16,418 nucleotides of DNA from contig JAXJVS010000007.1 of NCBI GenBank assembly GCA_036308445.1, positions 1-16,418 on the forward strand, read 5' to 3'. Below are positions 8,339-15,418 of this stretch, piece by piece. The notes beneath the pieces are model-generated. The model searched no databases. It was given only the letters and a program-made list of their open reading frames with translations, and was not told the DNA's origin. Source of the DNA: MGBC113645 sp036308445. GTDB taxonomy: Bacteria > Bacillota_I > Bacilli_A > Erysipelotrichales > Coprobacillaceae. The first letter of the stretch is position 1. Every line of letters begins with the position of its first letter. Both the position numbers and the translations under genes were made by a program.

Positions 8339-8513
8339 GTGGTACCACCTTAATTCATTATCTTACGATAACCTCTTTATCTTAACGCGATGAACGACAA
8401 TCTCTTTCGAGTGTAGCTATTAGGGAGTACTTTTATAACTATTGAAAAACTTTCACCAACCGTTTTCTCTCTAAACAAATCACTATAAAAACATATCCTA
8501 AATCATTGCTTGT
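8305..8513 (-). promoter_or_regulatory. T-box leader controlling thrS (threonine-responsive)
   Basis: This leader senses uncharged tRNA-Thr and lets transcription continue into thrS. Stem I has the expected AGAGAG and GGTTGGTGAAAG segments and a base helix TTAGG/CCTAA. Its specifier side reads GTACTCCC, and the only threonine codon there is ACU (8428-8426). The T-box proper, AAGGTGGTACCACG, is at 8351-8338. The antiterminator folds exactly: AAGG with CCTT, a seven-base bulge UGGUACC, and ACGA with UCGU. The bulge starts UGGU, predicting a tRNA acceptor end ACCA (discriminator A). The competing terminator lies at 8338-8305. The gene order and Thr codon agree on threonine. Confidence 0.93.
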
Positions 8514-8519
8514 AGAAAT

Positions 8520-8547
8520 ATTTTACAACTTTTTATCCAAAAGTCAA
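8520..8547 (-). promoter_or_regulatory. thrS promoter
   Basis: TTGACT (8547-8542) and TAAAAT (8525-8520) are 16 bases apart on the minus strand, and the T-box Stem I begins directly downstream. Both boxes are close to sigma-A consensus, and position relative to the leader is exactly as expected. Confidence 0.8.
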
Positions 8548-8611
8548 TAATAAAACATTTCTTTTATAAAGATAATAAACCTATATATTCTTCATTAGAA
8601 ATTTAAAATTA

Positions 8612-8761
8612 TCATTGCTTTATCTCCAGCTATGTTCTTGTCATTTTGTATTTATCTTCTCGTAATGTTAATTTCTTATCCTTGAGTATAATCATTACAC
8701 TATCTTTATCATTTATCTTAGCCTACCTGAGGAAATCTTTTGATATAGGTAATTTCTTCAT
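8612..8761 (-). pseudogene. Decayed AbrB/MazE-like reading frame (tentative)
   Basis: Between thrS and corA the minus strand holds a single frame that reads like protein but is broken. From ATG 8761 it gives MKKLPISKDFLR, then TAG (8725-8723), then AKINDKDSVMIILKDKK and about 13 more residues, then TAG (8632-8630), LEIKQ and TGA. The pattern I-x-K-D-F-L ... I-x-D-x-D-x-V-x-I-x-L-x-D-x-K resembles the swapped-hairpin DNA-binding domain of AbrB/MazE-type antitoxins, with a stop replacing one residue. No ribosome site precedes the ATG and no toxin gene follows. It could also be a chance frame; the domain assignment is by eye only. Confidence 0.35.
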
Positions 8762-8788
8762 AACACGTATTCAAAATCACTTTAAAAC

Positions 8789-8831
8789 CTGGTTTACTTT
8801 TTATTAAAAATACTTCTTCTTTTTAAACCAG
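8789..8831 (-). terminator. Possible corA terminator
   Basis: CTGGTTTA (8831-8824) and TAAACCAG (8796-8789) form an 8-pair inverted repeat around the corA stop, followed by GTTTT. The 27-base loop and weak T run make this a poor terminator, though inner A/T pairing may shorten the loop. Confidence 0.35.
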
Positions 8832-9730
8832 TAAATACACCCTAAAACAATGACTACACTTATAATAATTAAAATATAATAACTATACGGATAATCCAAT
8901 TCTGGCATATATACAAAATTCATCCCATACCATCCCGTAATTAAAGTTAAAGGCATAAATATAGTTGTTACAACAGTGAATAACTGCATTGTCTGGTTCA
9001 TTGAATAATCTATCTTTGATTGATGTACTTCTCTTGATTGTATTGCTAATTCTTGTAAAATAGCAATATTATGAGATAAACGTAGAATTCTTTGAATATA
9101 TATCTCAATATATTTTAAATCATCTTGATTAAAAAAATGATGATAATTCATCTGGAGTTCTTCTCCTATACTTACTATATTTTCATAATAATTTCTAAGT
9201 AATATTAATTCTTTATTGATTTGTTTAAGTTTATTAGTAAAAACAATAGAACTTTCTTTTGAATTATATTGTTCTAGTTCATCTATTTCTTCCTGTAATC
9301 TTTCTAAATATTGATAATCATTAATAATCAAACCATTTAAAAATAAATAAACAACTCTTGCAAGAGAAATATGAGTTTCTTCAATGTATTCATAGGTTTC
9401 ATTAAACACTTTATAAATATGTTCATCATCATCTTCAATGACCATAATTAAGAATATATTTTTAAAAACAAAAAAACCAAAAACATCTTTTTTTAAAAAT
9501 ATATTCTTAGAGTTAATTAAACTCATAATGCCAAAGAAATAATCTTTATGTGGTAAAACTATATTCTGATTCAAATAATTCATATCTTTACAACGTTCAA
9601 TACTTGAATATTCAATACCAAATTTTTTAAAATCTCTTTCTAACTCTTCTAATGTTAGAATACCAAAATAAAGATTTTCATCTAATATCTTATGAACTTC
9701 CTCTTTTTTATTACTGATTTTATAAATCAT
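8804..9730 (-). CDS. CorA-family divalent cation transporter
   Basis: CorA-type proteins are pentameric channels for Mg2+ and sometimes Co2+ or Ni2+. This 308-residue protein has a large charged N-terminal cytoplasmic domain with long helices (about 140-235) and two C-terminal membrane helices. The signature YGMNF, with GMN at about 269-271, ends the first helix and is followed by the MPEL loop; the protein ends in a basic tail KKKKYF. These match the family well, although the N-terminal domain is diverged, so the ion cannot be named with certainty. GGGAGTGAT lies just before ATG 9730, supporting the start. The gene follows the acpP terminator by about 20 bases and probably depends on partial read-through or a weak local promoter that I could not identify. 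Confidence 0.88.
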   Translation of the reverse strand: MIYKISNKKEEVHKILDENLYFGILTLEELERDFKKFGIEYSSIERCKDMNYLNQNIVLPHKDYFFGIMSLINSKNIFLKKDVFGFFVFKNIFLIMVIEDDDEHIYKVFNETYEYIEETHISLARVVYLFLNGLIINDYQYLERLQEEIDELEQYNSKESSIVFTNKLKQINKELILLRNYYENIVSIGEELQMNYHHFFNQDDLKYIEIYIQRILRLSHNIAILQELAIQSREVHQSKIDYSMNQTMQLFTVVTTIFMPLTLITGWYGMNFVYMPELDYPYSYYILIIISVVIVLGCIYWFKKKKYF

Positions 9731-9749
9731 TTTATCACTCCCAAAGAAA

Positions 9750-9775
9750 AAAGAGGAATCCTCCTCTTATTTTTT
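9750..9775 (-). terminator. acpP terminator hairpin
   Basis: On the minus strand AAGAGGA (9768-9762) pairs with TCCTCTT (9757-9751) around a four-base loop, followed by further T residues. The acpP TAA (9769-9767) overlaps the stem base. Confidence 0.88.
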
Positions 9776-9988
9776 AGTTTCAATTAAAGTTAATAAGTCT
9801 TTTACAGTTTTAATTTGAAGTAATTCTTCATCTTCAAATTGAACACCAATTTCTTCTTCCATTTCAAAAACCAAATCTACTAAATCTAAAGAATCTAATC
9901 CTAAATCTTTAAAAGAAGTATCAGGGGTAAATTCCTTCCCTACTAATTTCCCATCTAATCTAGCCTTAATACGATCAAAGTATTCCAT
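9767..9988 (-). CDS. acpP: Acyl carrier protein
   Basis: This small acidic protein carries growing acyl chains on a 4'-phosphopantetheine arm during fatty acid synthesis and supplies acyl groups to PlsX. It is 73 residues with the invariant attachment motif DSLD; Ser33 is the predicted modification site. Acidic helix II (LVDLVFEMEEEIGV) and the C-terminal helix (TVKDLLTLIE) follow as in the family. GAGGTGAG lies 5-12 bases before the ATG. A near-consensus promoter sits directly upstream and a hairpin directly downstream, so it is mainly a single-gene unit. It is unlinked to plsX and rnc here, unlike the classic fab cluster order. Confidence 0.95.
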   Translation of the reverse strand: MEYFDRIKARLDGKLVGKEFTPDTSFKDLGLDSLDLVDLVFEMEEEIGVQFEDEELLQIKTVKDLLTLIETKK

Positions 9989-10008
9989 ATTTTCTCACCT
10001 CTTATACA

Positions 10009-10037
10009 ATTATATAGTAAAAAAATAAAAATTACAA
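10009..10037 (-). promoter_or_regulatory. acpP promoter
   Basis: TTGTAA (10037-10032) and a perfect TATAAT (10014-10009) are 17 bases apart on the minus strand. The -35 begins one base after the stop of the upstream gene. Start of transcription would be near 10002, giving a very short leader with the acpP ribosome site. Confidence 0.78.
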
Positions 10038-10442
10038 TCATTTAGAAAGCATCGCATCATCATAATACAAAAAAAACTCTTCAATCGCACGATGCTTTAA
10101 TCGATAATAAGTTGATCTCGCATAATAATGATGCCACCATCCTTTTTCTTCTAAATCTAAGTATTCCTTTTGAAGAATAAGTAAACTATCTGGTGAAACT
10201 TTTTGATGAATTCTATCAACCATTTCTATCAATAATTCAAAGTTTCTTTTTTTCTCAATTCTTTTCAACAAATAATTTTGAGCATATGGTTTTGTTTTTT
10301 CTTGAATAAGATTTTGTGATTGAGGATATGGATTAAAATAAGTATCCATTAATTCTAACTGTAACTTAGCTTTACGATAAGATGTATAAATATGTTTTAA
10401 TAACTTATCTTTTTCTTTAAAATTTAATATATCAACATTCAT
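10038..10442 (-). CDS. Helix-turn-helix protein, MG284/MPN403-like (tentative)
   Basis: This 134-residue protein is highly basic and helical, with no membrane segment. The C-terminal part, about 101-125 (GWWHHYYARSTYYRLKHRAI), has the look of a sigma-factor-region-4 or ArpU-type helix-turn-helix, where a Tyr/Arg-rich recognition helix precedes a final aromatic helix. I recall a small family named after Mycoplasma genitalium MG284 with this size and type; in that genome an acyl-carrier-protein gene (MG287) lies close by, and here acpP is immediately downstream, which weakly supports the match. The start is marked by AGGAGG, nine bases upstream. The role is unknown; DNA binding is inferred from the fold pattern only. 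Its ribosome site lies in the 3' arm of the hairpin that ends the upstream gene. Confidence 0.8.
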   Translation of the reverse strand: MNVDILNFKEKDKLLKHIYTSYRKAKLQLELMDTYFNPYPQSQNLIQEKTKPYAQNYLLKRIEKKRNFELLIEMVDRIHQKVSPDSLLILQKEYLDLEEKGWWHHYYARSTYYRLKHRAIEEFFLYYDDAMLSK

Positions 10443-10443
10443 A

Positions 10444-10488
10444 AAAAAGTCCTCCTATTATAATATTCTCTTGAAAGGAGCACTTTTT
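10444..10488 (-). terminator. Hairpin after the phosphatase gene, enclosing the next gene's ribosome site
   Basis: On the minus strand AAAAAGTGCTCCT (10488-10476) pairs with AGGAGGACTTTTT (10456-10444) with one G/G mismatch and a 19-base loop, ending in a T run that directly abuts the ATG at 10442. It looks like the terminator of the phosphatase gene, but the 3' arm is also the AGGAGG ribosome site of the helix-turn-helix gene. Confidence 0.65.
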
Positions 10489-10493
10489 CTTTT

Positions 10494-11228
10494 TTAAATT
10501 GTAAAATTTTCTATTATTTCATCTATTTCATCAATTGTTAGTCCAATATTTAATAAATATTCCTTAGCACTACCATAATGCTCTCTTAAATAATCAAGCA
10601 TAGCCATCATATATCTAGGAGAAGAACGTAAATAGTCTTCAGTCCCATCTTTCATCATGGCTTTTAGTGATTCATTAATTTCATAATTATTTTCATAAGA
10701 TTCACTATAATCTTTTACTATATCATAATCATGACAACCAGCTAATTCTAATAATAAGCCAGAAACAATACCAGTTCTATCTTTACCAGCAGAACAATGA
10801 AATAACACTGCATCATAAGGATATTGTAAAAATAATTTAAATACTTCTTTGATACTTTCCTTCATAGCTTCTAAAGTATAAATATAAACACCACTTAAAT
10901 CCTTATAATTCTTTACTTCCTCTGGTACAACACTAATATTATCCCCATGAAATAAATTCACTTCATAATATTCAATATCTTTATATCCTTTTAAACGACT
11001 AGGCTGATTCTTTTTCTCAAAAACACTTCTTAAATCAATAGTAGCTCTAATACCATATTCATATAGTTTTTCTAAGTCTTCATCACTAGCATTTGCAGGT
11101 GATGAAGCTCTAATATAATGATGAGCTTTAGTATAAGTCCCTTGTTGAGTTTCATACCCACCTAAATCTCTTGTATTACTCATTTTATCTAAAGAAATTA
11201 ATCTTTCTTCTCTTGTCATATACAACAT
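10494..11228 (-). CDS. Tyrosine-protein phosphatase (Y_phosphatase3-like)
   Basis: This is a soluble protein of 244 residues with the cysteine phosphatase loop HCSAGKDRTG; counting from the chosen start, catalytic Cys is about 145 and Arg about 151. The N-terminal NTRDLGGY block, followed by RASSPANAS and ATIDLRS, is typical of the bacterial tyrosine/lipid phosphatase group that includes MptpB- and LipA-like proteins. The K after AG (AGKDRTG) is the usual variant in that group, some of whose members also remove phosphate from phosphoinositides. Substrate here is unknown. A GTG at 11237 would extend the frame, but it overlaps the ribosome site AGAGGTGA, so ATG 11228 is preferred. The gene is flanked by hairpins on both sides and appears monocistronic. 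Confidence 0.9.
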   Translation of the reverse strand: MLYMTREERLISLDKMSNTRDLGGYETQQGTYTKAHHYIRASSPANASDEDLEKLYEYGIRATIDLRSVFEKKNQPSRLKGYKDIEYYEVNLFHGDNISVVPEEVKNYKDLSGVYIYTLEAMKESIKEVFKLFLQYPYDAVLFHCSAGKDRTGIVSGLLLELAGCHDYDIVKDYSESYENNYEINESLKAMMKDGTEDYLRSSPRYMMAMLDYLREHYGSAKEYLLNIGLTIDEIDEIIENFTI

Positions 11229-11253
11229 TATTTTCACCTCTTTTTTATTTTAT

Positions 11254-11283
11254 AAAAAAAGTCTCTTGATTACAAGAAACTTT
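11254..11283 (-). terminator. Terminator after the radical SAM gene
   Basis: AAAGTTTCTTG (11283-11273) pairs with CAAGAGACTTT (11268-11258) with a single internal mismatch and a four-base loop, followed by TTTTTTT on the minus strand. The radical SAM stop (11284-11282) is at the stem base. Confidence 0.87.
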
Positions 11284-11923
11284 ATTCTTCAAACTCTCTT
11301 ACCCTTAGTTTAACTCCTAATTCATCACAGATCTTTTGACATTTTTTAATCTTTTCTTCACCTATTATATCTACAACAGTTAATACTACATAAGGTACAT
11401 ACTCTTTACATAGAGATGCAAATTCTAACATCTTTGAATATGACTCTATACCAAATTTATTTCTCGTTAATTCATAATATTCCTTTTCATCAGGAGCATT
11501 CAAGCTAATAGAAACAGTATCAATTCTCCCTTTTAATAAAGGTGTAATATCACGATCATGAATTAAATTCCCTAAACCATTAGTATTTATTCTAATAGGT
11601 AAATCTCGACGATATAGCTTTAAAATACCAGCAACTTGAACAATATCATCAATTCTCTCTGTAGGTTCACCAAATCCACAAAAAACAACTTCTTTAAAAT
11701 CATCTAAATCATATTTTTGGAATTCTTTAATCACTTCTTCTGCTGTAGGTTCTTGTTTTAGCCATAAAGTATTAGATTCAGTCATTTCTTTTGTTTGTCT
11801 TAAACAAAAAGTACAAGCACAAGGACAACGATTTGTCATATTTACATATACACTTATTCCTTCCTGACTTTCTAAACAACCTATATCTATATAACTATTT
11901 TTATGTAAAGTATATAAAATCAT
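11282..11923 (-). CDS. Radical SAM protein, TatD-associated type
   Basis: This short radical SAM protein (213 residues) carries the iron-sulfur motif CxxxCxxC as C33, C37 and C40 within RCPCACTFC, a GGE-like SAM-binding block GFGEPTE at 83-89, and INTNGLG and TVSISLNAP in the expected barrel positions. Its compact size and the opening LHKNSYIDI fit the TatD-linked radical SAM family (TIGR04038-type) that I recall from Firmicutes; its substrate is not known. No C-terminal extra cluster domain is present. No tatD gene lies in the window. The ATG overlaps the upstream kinase stop as ATGA, with AGGAGA supplying the ribosome site, so both are probably made together. Confidence 0.87.
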   Translation of the reverse strand: MILYTLHKNSYIDIGCLESQEGISVYVNMTNRCPCACTFCLRQTKEMTESNTLWLKQEPTAEEVIKEFQKYDLDDFKEVVFCGFGEPTERIDDIVQVAGILKLYRRDLPIRINTNGLGNLIHDRDITPLLKGRIDTVSISLNAPDEKEYYELTRNKFGIESYSKMLEFASLCKEYVPYVVLTVVDIIGEEKIKKCQKICDELGVKLRVREFEE

Positions 11924-12756
11924 AAATCTTCTCCTAACTCATATAAATATTCTTCAAAACATAAACCATGATAATATGGTACATTTAATTCTTCACAATA
12001 AACAATACATTTAGAAGCAAACTCCGTTGCTTTTTTTACACTAGAATAAAAATCCATACCATTCAAATAACTCCCTGCAATAACTGCAGAAATAACATCT
12101 CCAGTACCACAACGATCTTTTCCAATACGATCAACCATGATAACTGAGTATTCTTCATCTTTATTATAAATAAAATTCAATATCTGTTTATCATCATAAG
12201 GTATCCCCGTAACAACTATATGTTTAGGACCTTGGGCTGAAAGCTCTTCGCACATTTCTTTTAACTGAGCAAAAGTTGGCAATCTCTCAGGATATTCTCT
12301 ATCTACTAATGTTACTAATTCAGTAAGATTAGGAGTCATAATATCAGCATAGTGTACCAGTTCCTTCATCTTATCACACATTTCTTTAGTATAAGTAGCA
12401 TATAACTTACCATGATCTCCCATGACAGGATCAACTAATACAAATGCTTTTCCTTTTTTAAAATGTTTAATAAAATCAATAACAATATCCACCTGTTCTT
12501 TTGATCCTAAAAAACCTGTTGCGATAGCATCAACTTCTAAATGAATATCTTTATAGGTTTGAATATAATTATTCATCTTCGGTGTATAATCATCAAAATA
12601 AAAAACTGGAAATTGTGTATGTGTTGATAGTATTGCAGTAGGAATAGTAACAGCTTGTATTTTCATTGCTGAAACGATAGGTGCCATAACTGCAACAGAA
12701 CATCTACCAAAACCAGTGACATCATTAATCAAGGCTATTCTCTTCTGTCTCCCCAT
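11920..12756 (-). CDS. Pyridoxamine/pyridoxal kinase
   Basis: This ribokinase-fold enzyme of 278 residues phosphorylates B6 vitamers in the salvage route to pyridoxal phosphate. Counting from the chosen start, the N-terminal INDVTGFGRCS matches the substrate-binding opening of the PdxY/PdxK group, DPVMGD is near 109-114, TPNLTE near 141-146, and GTGD near 217-220 supplies the catalytic Asp and anion hole. The start at 12756 follows GGAGGT by a normal spacing; a longer reading from 12789 has no ribosome site. It ends by overlapping the radical SAM gene by four bases. A candidate promoter lies directly upstream. A hydroxymethylpyrimidine kinase role is less likely given the opening motif. Confidence 0.9.
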   Translation of the reverse strand: MGRQKRIALINDVTGFGRCSVAVMAPIVSAMKIQAVTIPTAILSTHTQFPVFYFDDYTPKMNNYIQTYKDIHLEVDAIATGFLGSKEQVDIVIDFIKHFKKGKAFVLVDPVMGDHGKLYATYTKEMCDKMKELVHYADIMTPNLTELVTLVDREYPERLPTFAQLKEMCEELSAQGPKHIVVTGIPYDDKQILNFIYNKDEEYSVIMVDRIGKDRCGTGDVISAVIAGSYLNGMDFYSSVKKATEFASKCIVYCEELNVPYYHGLCFEEYLYELGEDL

Positions 12757-12779
12757 AATATACCTCCATTGTCCTTGAT

Positions 12780-12793
12780 ATTCTAACATAATA
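12780..12793 (-). promoter_or_regulatory. Candidate extended -10 promoter for the kinase-radical SAM pair
   Basis: On the minus strand TGTTAGAAT (-10 hexamer TAGAAT, 12785-12780) has the extended form. Only a T run occupies the -35 region. Start of transcription near 12773 would leave a short leader to the GGAGGT site. Confidence 0.45.
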
Positions 12794-12835
12794 TCAATAT
12801 CAAAAAAAGGGACAGTACATAAAGAAAAGAAAGTG

Positions 12836-14740
12836 TCAATGACCTAACATAATCTTCACTTTCTTACCTTCTTCTATTTTTTCATTTACTCTTGGAAGCT
12901 GATCAATAACTTTATCACCTTCACCTAAGAATTCAAAACCATAATTATCACTCTTAACTTCACTTTTCTTTAAACCAACATAATTATCAACTTTATAAGT
13001 TTTAACATCAGTCCATACATAAGCCTTTTCTTTTTGTTCAGTTACTCTTTCTATTCCCATTGCCGGTAATATATCACTAAACATCTTTCGGGCAATAGGA
13101 GCAACTGTTGTTCCTCCATATTGAACACAGTTCTTTGGATTATCCATCGCAATATATAATACAATCTTTGGATTATCTATGGGTGCTACACCAATAAAAG
13201 ATAAGATATAACCATTACCTGAATAAGTACCATTAACTGCTTTTTGAGCAGTACCAGTCTTACCACCTATACGATATCCCTCAATGTAAGCATTTTTACC
13301 TCCCCCATTCGTAACAACACCTTCCAAAGCATCTCTAACTTTAATAGAAGTTTCTTCACTAATGATTTGTTGAATTAACTTCTTTTCTTTTTTATATACA
13401 ACTTCTTTTGTCTTAGGATTAATGATTTCATCCACAATATAAGGTTCATACAAATATCCTCCATTAACACATGCACATACAGCTCTTACAAGCTGTATTG
13501 GTGTTACTGATATTCCTTGTCCAAAAGCAACAGTCGCCTGTTCTACATCATTGAAATTATCATAAGAAAACATAATTCCACTAGATTCACCAATCATATC
13601 AACATTAGTCTTTTCAGTTAGACCAAAATTTTGAACATACTGATATAACTTATCCTTCCCAAGTCTTCTACCAATTTCTACAAATCCAGGGTTAGAGGAA
13701 TTTTGAAGAACTTCTCTAAAAGTCTGTAGTCCATGTCCTCCTTTTTTCCATGATTTAATTCTTACTCCATTTACAATTTCGTATCCTTTATCAAAATAAG
13801 TATCATTATCCATATCAAACAGTTTTTCATTTAAAGCGCTTGAAAAAGTAATAATCTTAAAAGTAGAACCGGGTTCATATGTTTTCCAGATTGGAAGATT
13901 ACGATTATAAATCTCACTATCAGCATTCTTATAATCGTTAGGATCATAATCAGGTTTAGAAGCTATTCCTAATATTGCTCCGGTATTAGGATCCATCGCT
14001 AAAGCAAGAATAGAATCTGGATTATAAGTTGCATATGCATTATTTAATTCTCTCTCTATTACATCCTGAATTTCTGTATTTACTGTCAGTTTCATATCAA
14101 AACCTGAAGTAGGATAATTATACTCGGCAGGATAAATATTTAAATTTTGACTTTTGGCATTCATATAATAATTAATACTGCCATTTGTCCCGGTTAAATA
14201 CTCATCATATTTTAACTCTAGTCCTGTTAACCCTTGATTATCTATTCCAACAAACCCTAAAGTCTGGGCTAAATAATTTTTTTTGGGATAATACCTCAAA
14301 GTATCCTGAACCAAATAAACTCCAGGTAATTTCAATTTAGAAATAGCATATGCTTTTTCATCACTAATCTGTCTTCCTTCTGGTTGAAGTCTTTCTACTG
14401 ACACTTTCTTTTTGACTTTCTCTAACATTGTTTCTTCATCACATTCTAATATTTTTGCAAGATGATAAGCAGTATTAATATAATCTTTCACTTGACTGGG
14501 TACAACTATAACTGATGAAGTCGTAAGATTATCCACTAATACTTCACCATCATTATCATATATCTTTCCTCTTGAAGCCTCTAACGTAAACCCTCTTTGC
14601 CATGATTCTGTTGCTTTTGTCGTTAATGATTTATAAGAAACTAACTGGGAATATCCTAATCTTAAAATAATTGCTAAAATAATCAACAATAGTATTCTTT
14701 GTATCCATTTCATTTTATGTAATGTTGTTTCAAATATCAT
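12836..14740 (-). CDS. Class B penicillin-binding protein with one PASTA domain (PBP2B/SpoVD-like)
   Basis: This is a cell-wall transpeptidase anchored by one N-terminal membrane segment (about residues 12-30). Numbering includes the first possible Met at 14743. A pedestal domain (about 45-215) with RGKIYDNDG leads to the transpeptidase domain, which has the full active-site set: STFK at 293-296, SSN at 349-351 and KTG at 495-497. A single PASTA domain fills about 580-634. Length, near 635, matches the PbpB/FtsI and SpoVD family. No division genes (mraW, ftsL, mraY) are adjacent, so a SpoVD-like or divisome role cannot be chosen from context. ATG 14740 is preferred over ATG 14743 because GGTGAT spacing is better. 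The PAP2 terminator lies just upstream. Confidence 0.94.
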   Translation of the reverse strand: MIFETTLHKMKWIQRILLLIILAIILRLGYSQLVSYKSLTTKATESWQRGFTLEASRGKIYDNDGEVLVDNLTTSSVIVVPSQVKDYINTAYHLAKILECDEETMLEKVKKKVSVERLQPEGRQISDEKAYAISKLKLPGVYLVQDTLRYYPKKNYLAQTLGFVGIDNQGLTGLELKYDEYLTGTNGSINYYMNAKSQNLNIYPAEYNYPTSGFDMKLTVNTEIQDVIERELNNAYATYNPDSILALAMDPNTGAILGIASKPDYDPNDYKNADSEIYNRNLPIWKTYEPGSTFKIITFSSALNEKLFDMDNDTYFDKGYEIVNGVRIKSWKKGGHGLQTFREVLQNSSNPGFVEIGRRLGKDKLYQYVQNFGLTEKTNVDMIGESSGIMFSYDNFNDVEQATVAFGQGISVTPIQLVRAVCACVNGGYLYEPYIVDEIINPKTKEVVYKKEKKLIQQIISEETSIKVRDALEGVVTNGGGKNAYIEGYRIGGKTGTAQKAVNGTYSGNGYILSFIGVAPIDNPKIVLYIAMDNPKNCVQYGGTTVAPIARKMFSDILPAMGIERVTEQKEKAYVWTDVKTYKVDNYVGLKKSEVKSDNYGFEFLGEGDKVIDQLPRVNEKIEEGKKVKIMLGH

Positions 14741-14768
14741 CATATCACCACTACATTATATTAAAAAT

Positions 14769-14800
14769 AAAAAGTAGTATTCCTAAGAATACTACTTTTT
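14769..14800 (-). terminator. Strong terminator after the PAP2 gene
   Basis: AAAAAGTAGTATTC (14800-14787 read on the minus strand) pairs over 14 bases without mismatch to 14782-14769, around a four-base loop, followed by a T-rich run. The PAP2 stop TAG (14794-14792) is inside the stem. Confidence 0.92.
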
Positions 14801-15418
14801 ATAATTAATCTTATATACAAGAACATACATAATTATTGATAAAATTGATGCTCCAACAGCATCTAAAATAGAATGCTGTTTAATTAACATCGTTGATAAA
14901 GTAATAAGTACAGCACTGATAATAGCAATTACTTTTACTAGTTTTGGATGTTTAAAACCAGGATATTTGCATAATGCAATCGCACAGCCAATAGAATTAT
15001 AAACATGAATACTAGGAAAAACATTCTGACATTTATCAGCTGAATAGATAAAATCAATAAAAAAAGCACTCATTGAATCAGCGTTCCATTCAACAGGACG
15101 ATGATCAAACGTTGTAGGAAAAACTGTAAAGATAACTAAACATATAGTCATTCCAATAAATAAAAATGCAACATTTTTATAAAATTCACTCTTGTCTTTA
15201 AAAAAGAAATAAACAACAGTTCCTACTATAAATAAATACCAATAAATATATGGCCAGATAAATAGTGGCACAAAAGGAAGACTAGCATCTACAGATATAT
15301 AAATATCTGTAAATGCTAGTGTGTGACTTATTTGTTGGAGTCCAAAATACCAGATGAGATAAGGTATCATGTAAATAAAGACCCAGGCATGTTTATATTT
15401 TTTTAATAAATCTTTCAT
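14792..15418 (-). CDS. PAP2-superfamily membrane phosphatase or phosphotransferase
   Basis: This 208-residue protein has about six membrane segments and the PAP2 active-site blocks: HRP at 106-108, PSIH at 135-138, and S175 ... H182 ... D186 in the third motif. The usual SR at the third motif is replaced by ST (STMLIKQHSILD), as seen in inositol-phosphorylceramide synthase-like PAP2 proteins, so lipid phosphotransfer rather than simple dephosphorylation is possible. The active site would face the outside, acting on lipid or polyprenyl phosphates. Its ATG overlaps the glycosyltransferase TAA as TAATG and it has only a weak ribosome site, which suggests reinitiation from that gene. A strong terminator overlaps the end. 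Confidence 0.88.
   Translation of the reverse strand: MKDLLKKYKHAWVFIYMIPYLIWYFGLQQISHTLAFTDIYISVDASLPFVPLFIWPYIYWYLFIVGTVVYFFFKDKSEFYKNVAFLFIGMTICLVIFTVFPTTFDHRPVEWNADSMSAFFIDFIYSADKCQNVFPSIHVYNSIGCAIALCKYPGFKHPKLVKVIAIISAVLITLSTMLIKQHSILDAVGASILSIIMYVLVYKINYKK

Noticed and set aside
10459..10464. TATAAT-like box inside the hairpin loop upstream of the helix-turn-helix gene
   Set aside because: Transcription would start within the AGGAGG, destroying the ribosome site, and no -35 is present at the right distance.
10494..12756. Kinase, radical SAM and phosphatase genes as one new biosynthetic system
   Set aside because: A strong terminator separates the phosphatase gene from the other two, and nothing else suggests a shared substrate.
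12757..12789. Upstream extension of the pyridoxal kinase by 11 residues
   Set aside because: The extension contains the GGAGGT ribosome site and probably the promoter; family openings begin near the chosen Met.
12805..12838. Possible terminator after the PBP gene
   Set aside because: Only a four-base GACA/TGTC pairing with a long loop precedes the T run; too weak to call.
14755..14760. TATAAT box just before the PBP gene
   Set aside because: The start point would fall on the ribosome site, and no -35 element lies 16-18 bases upstream.
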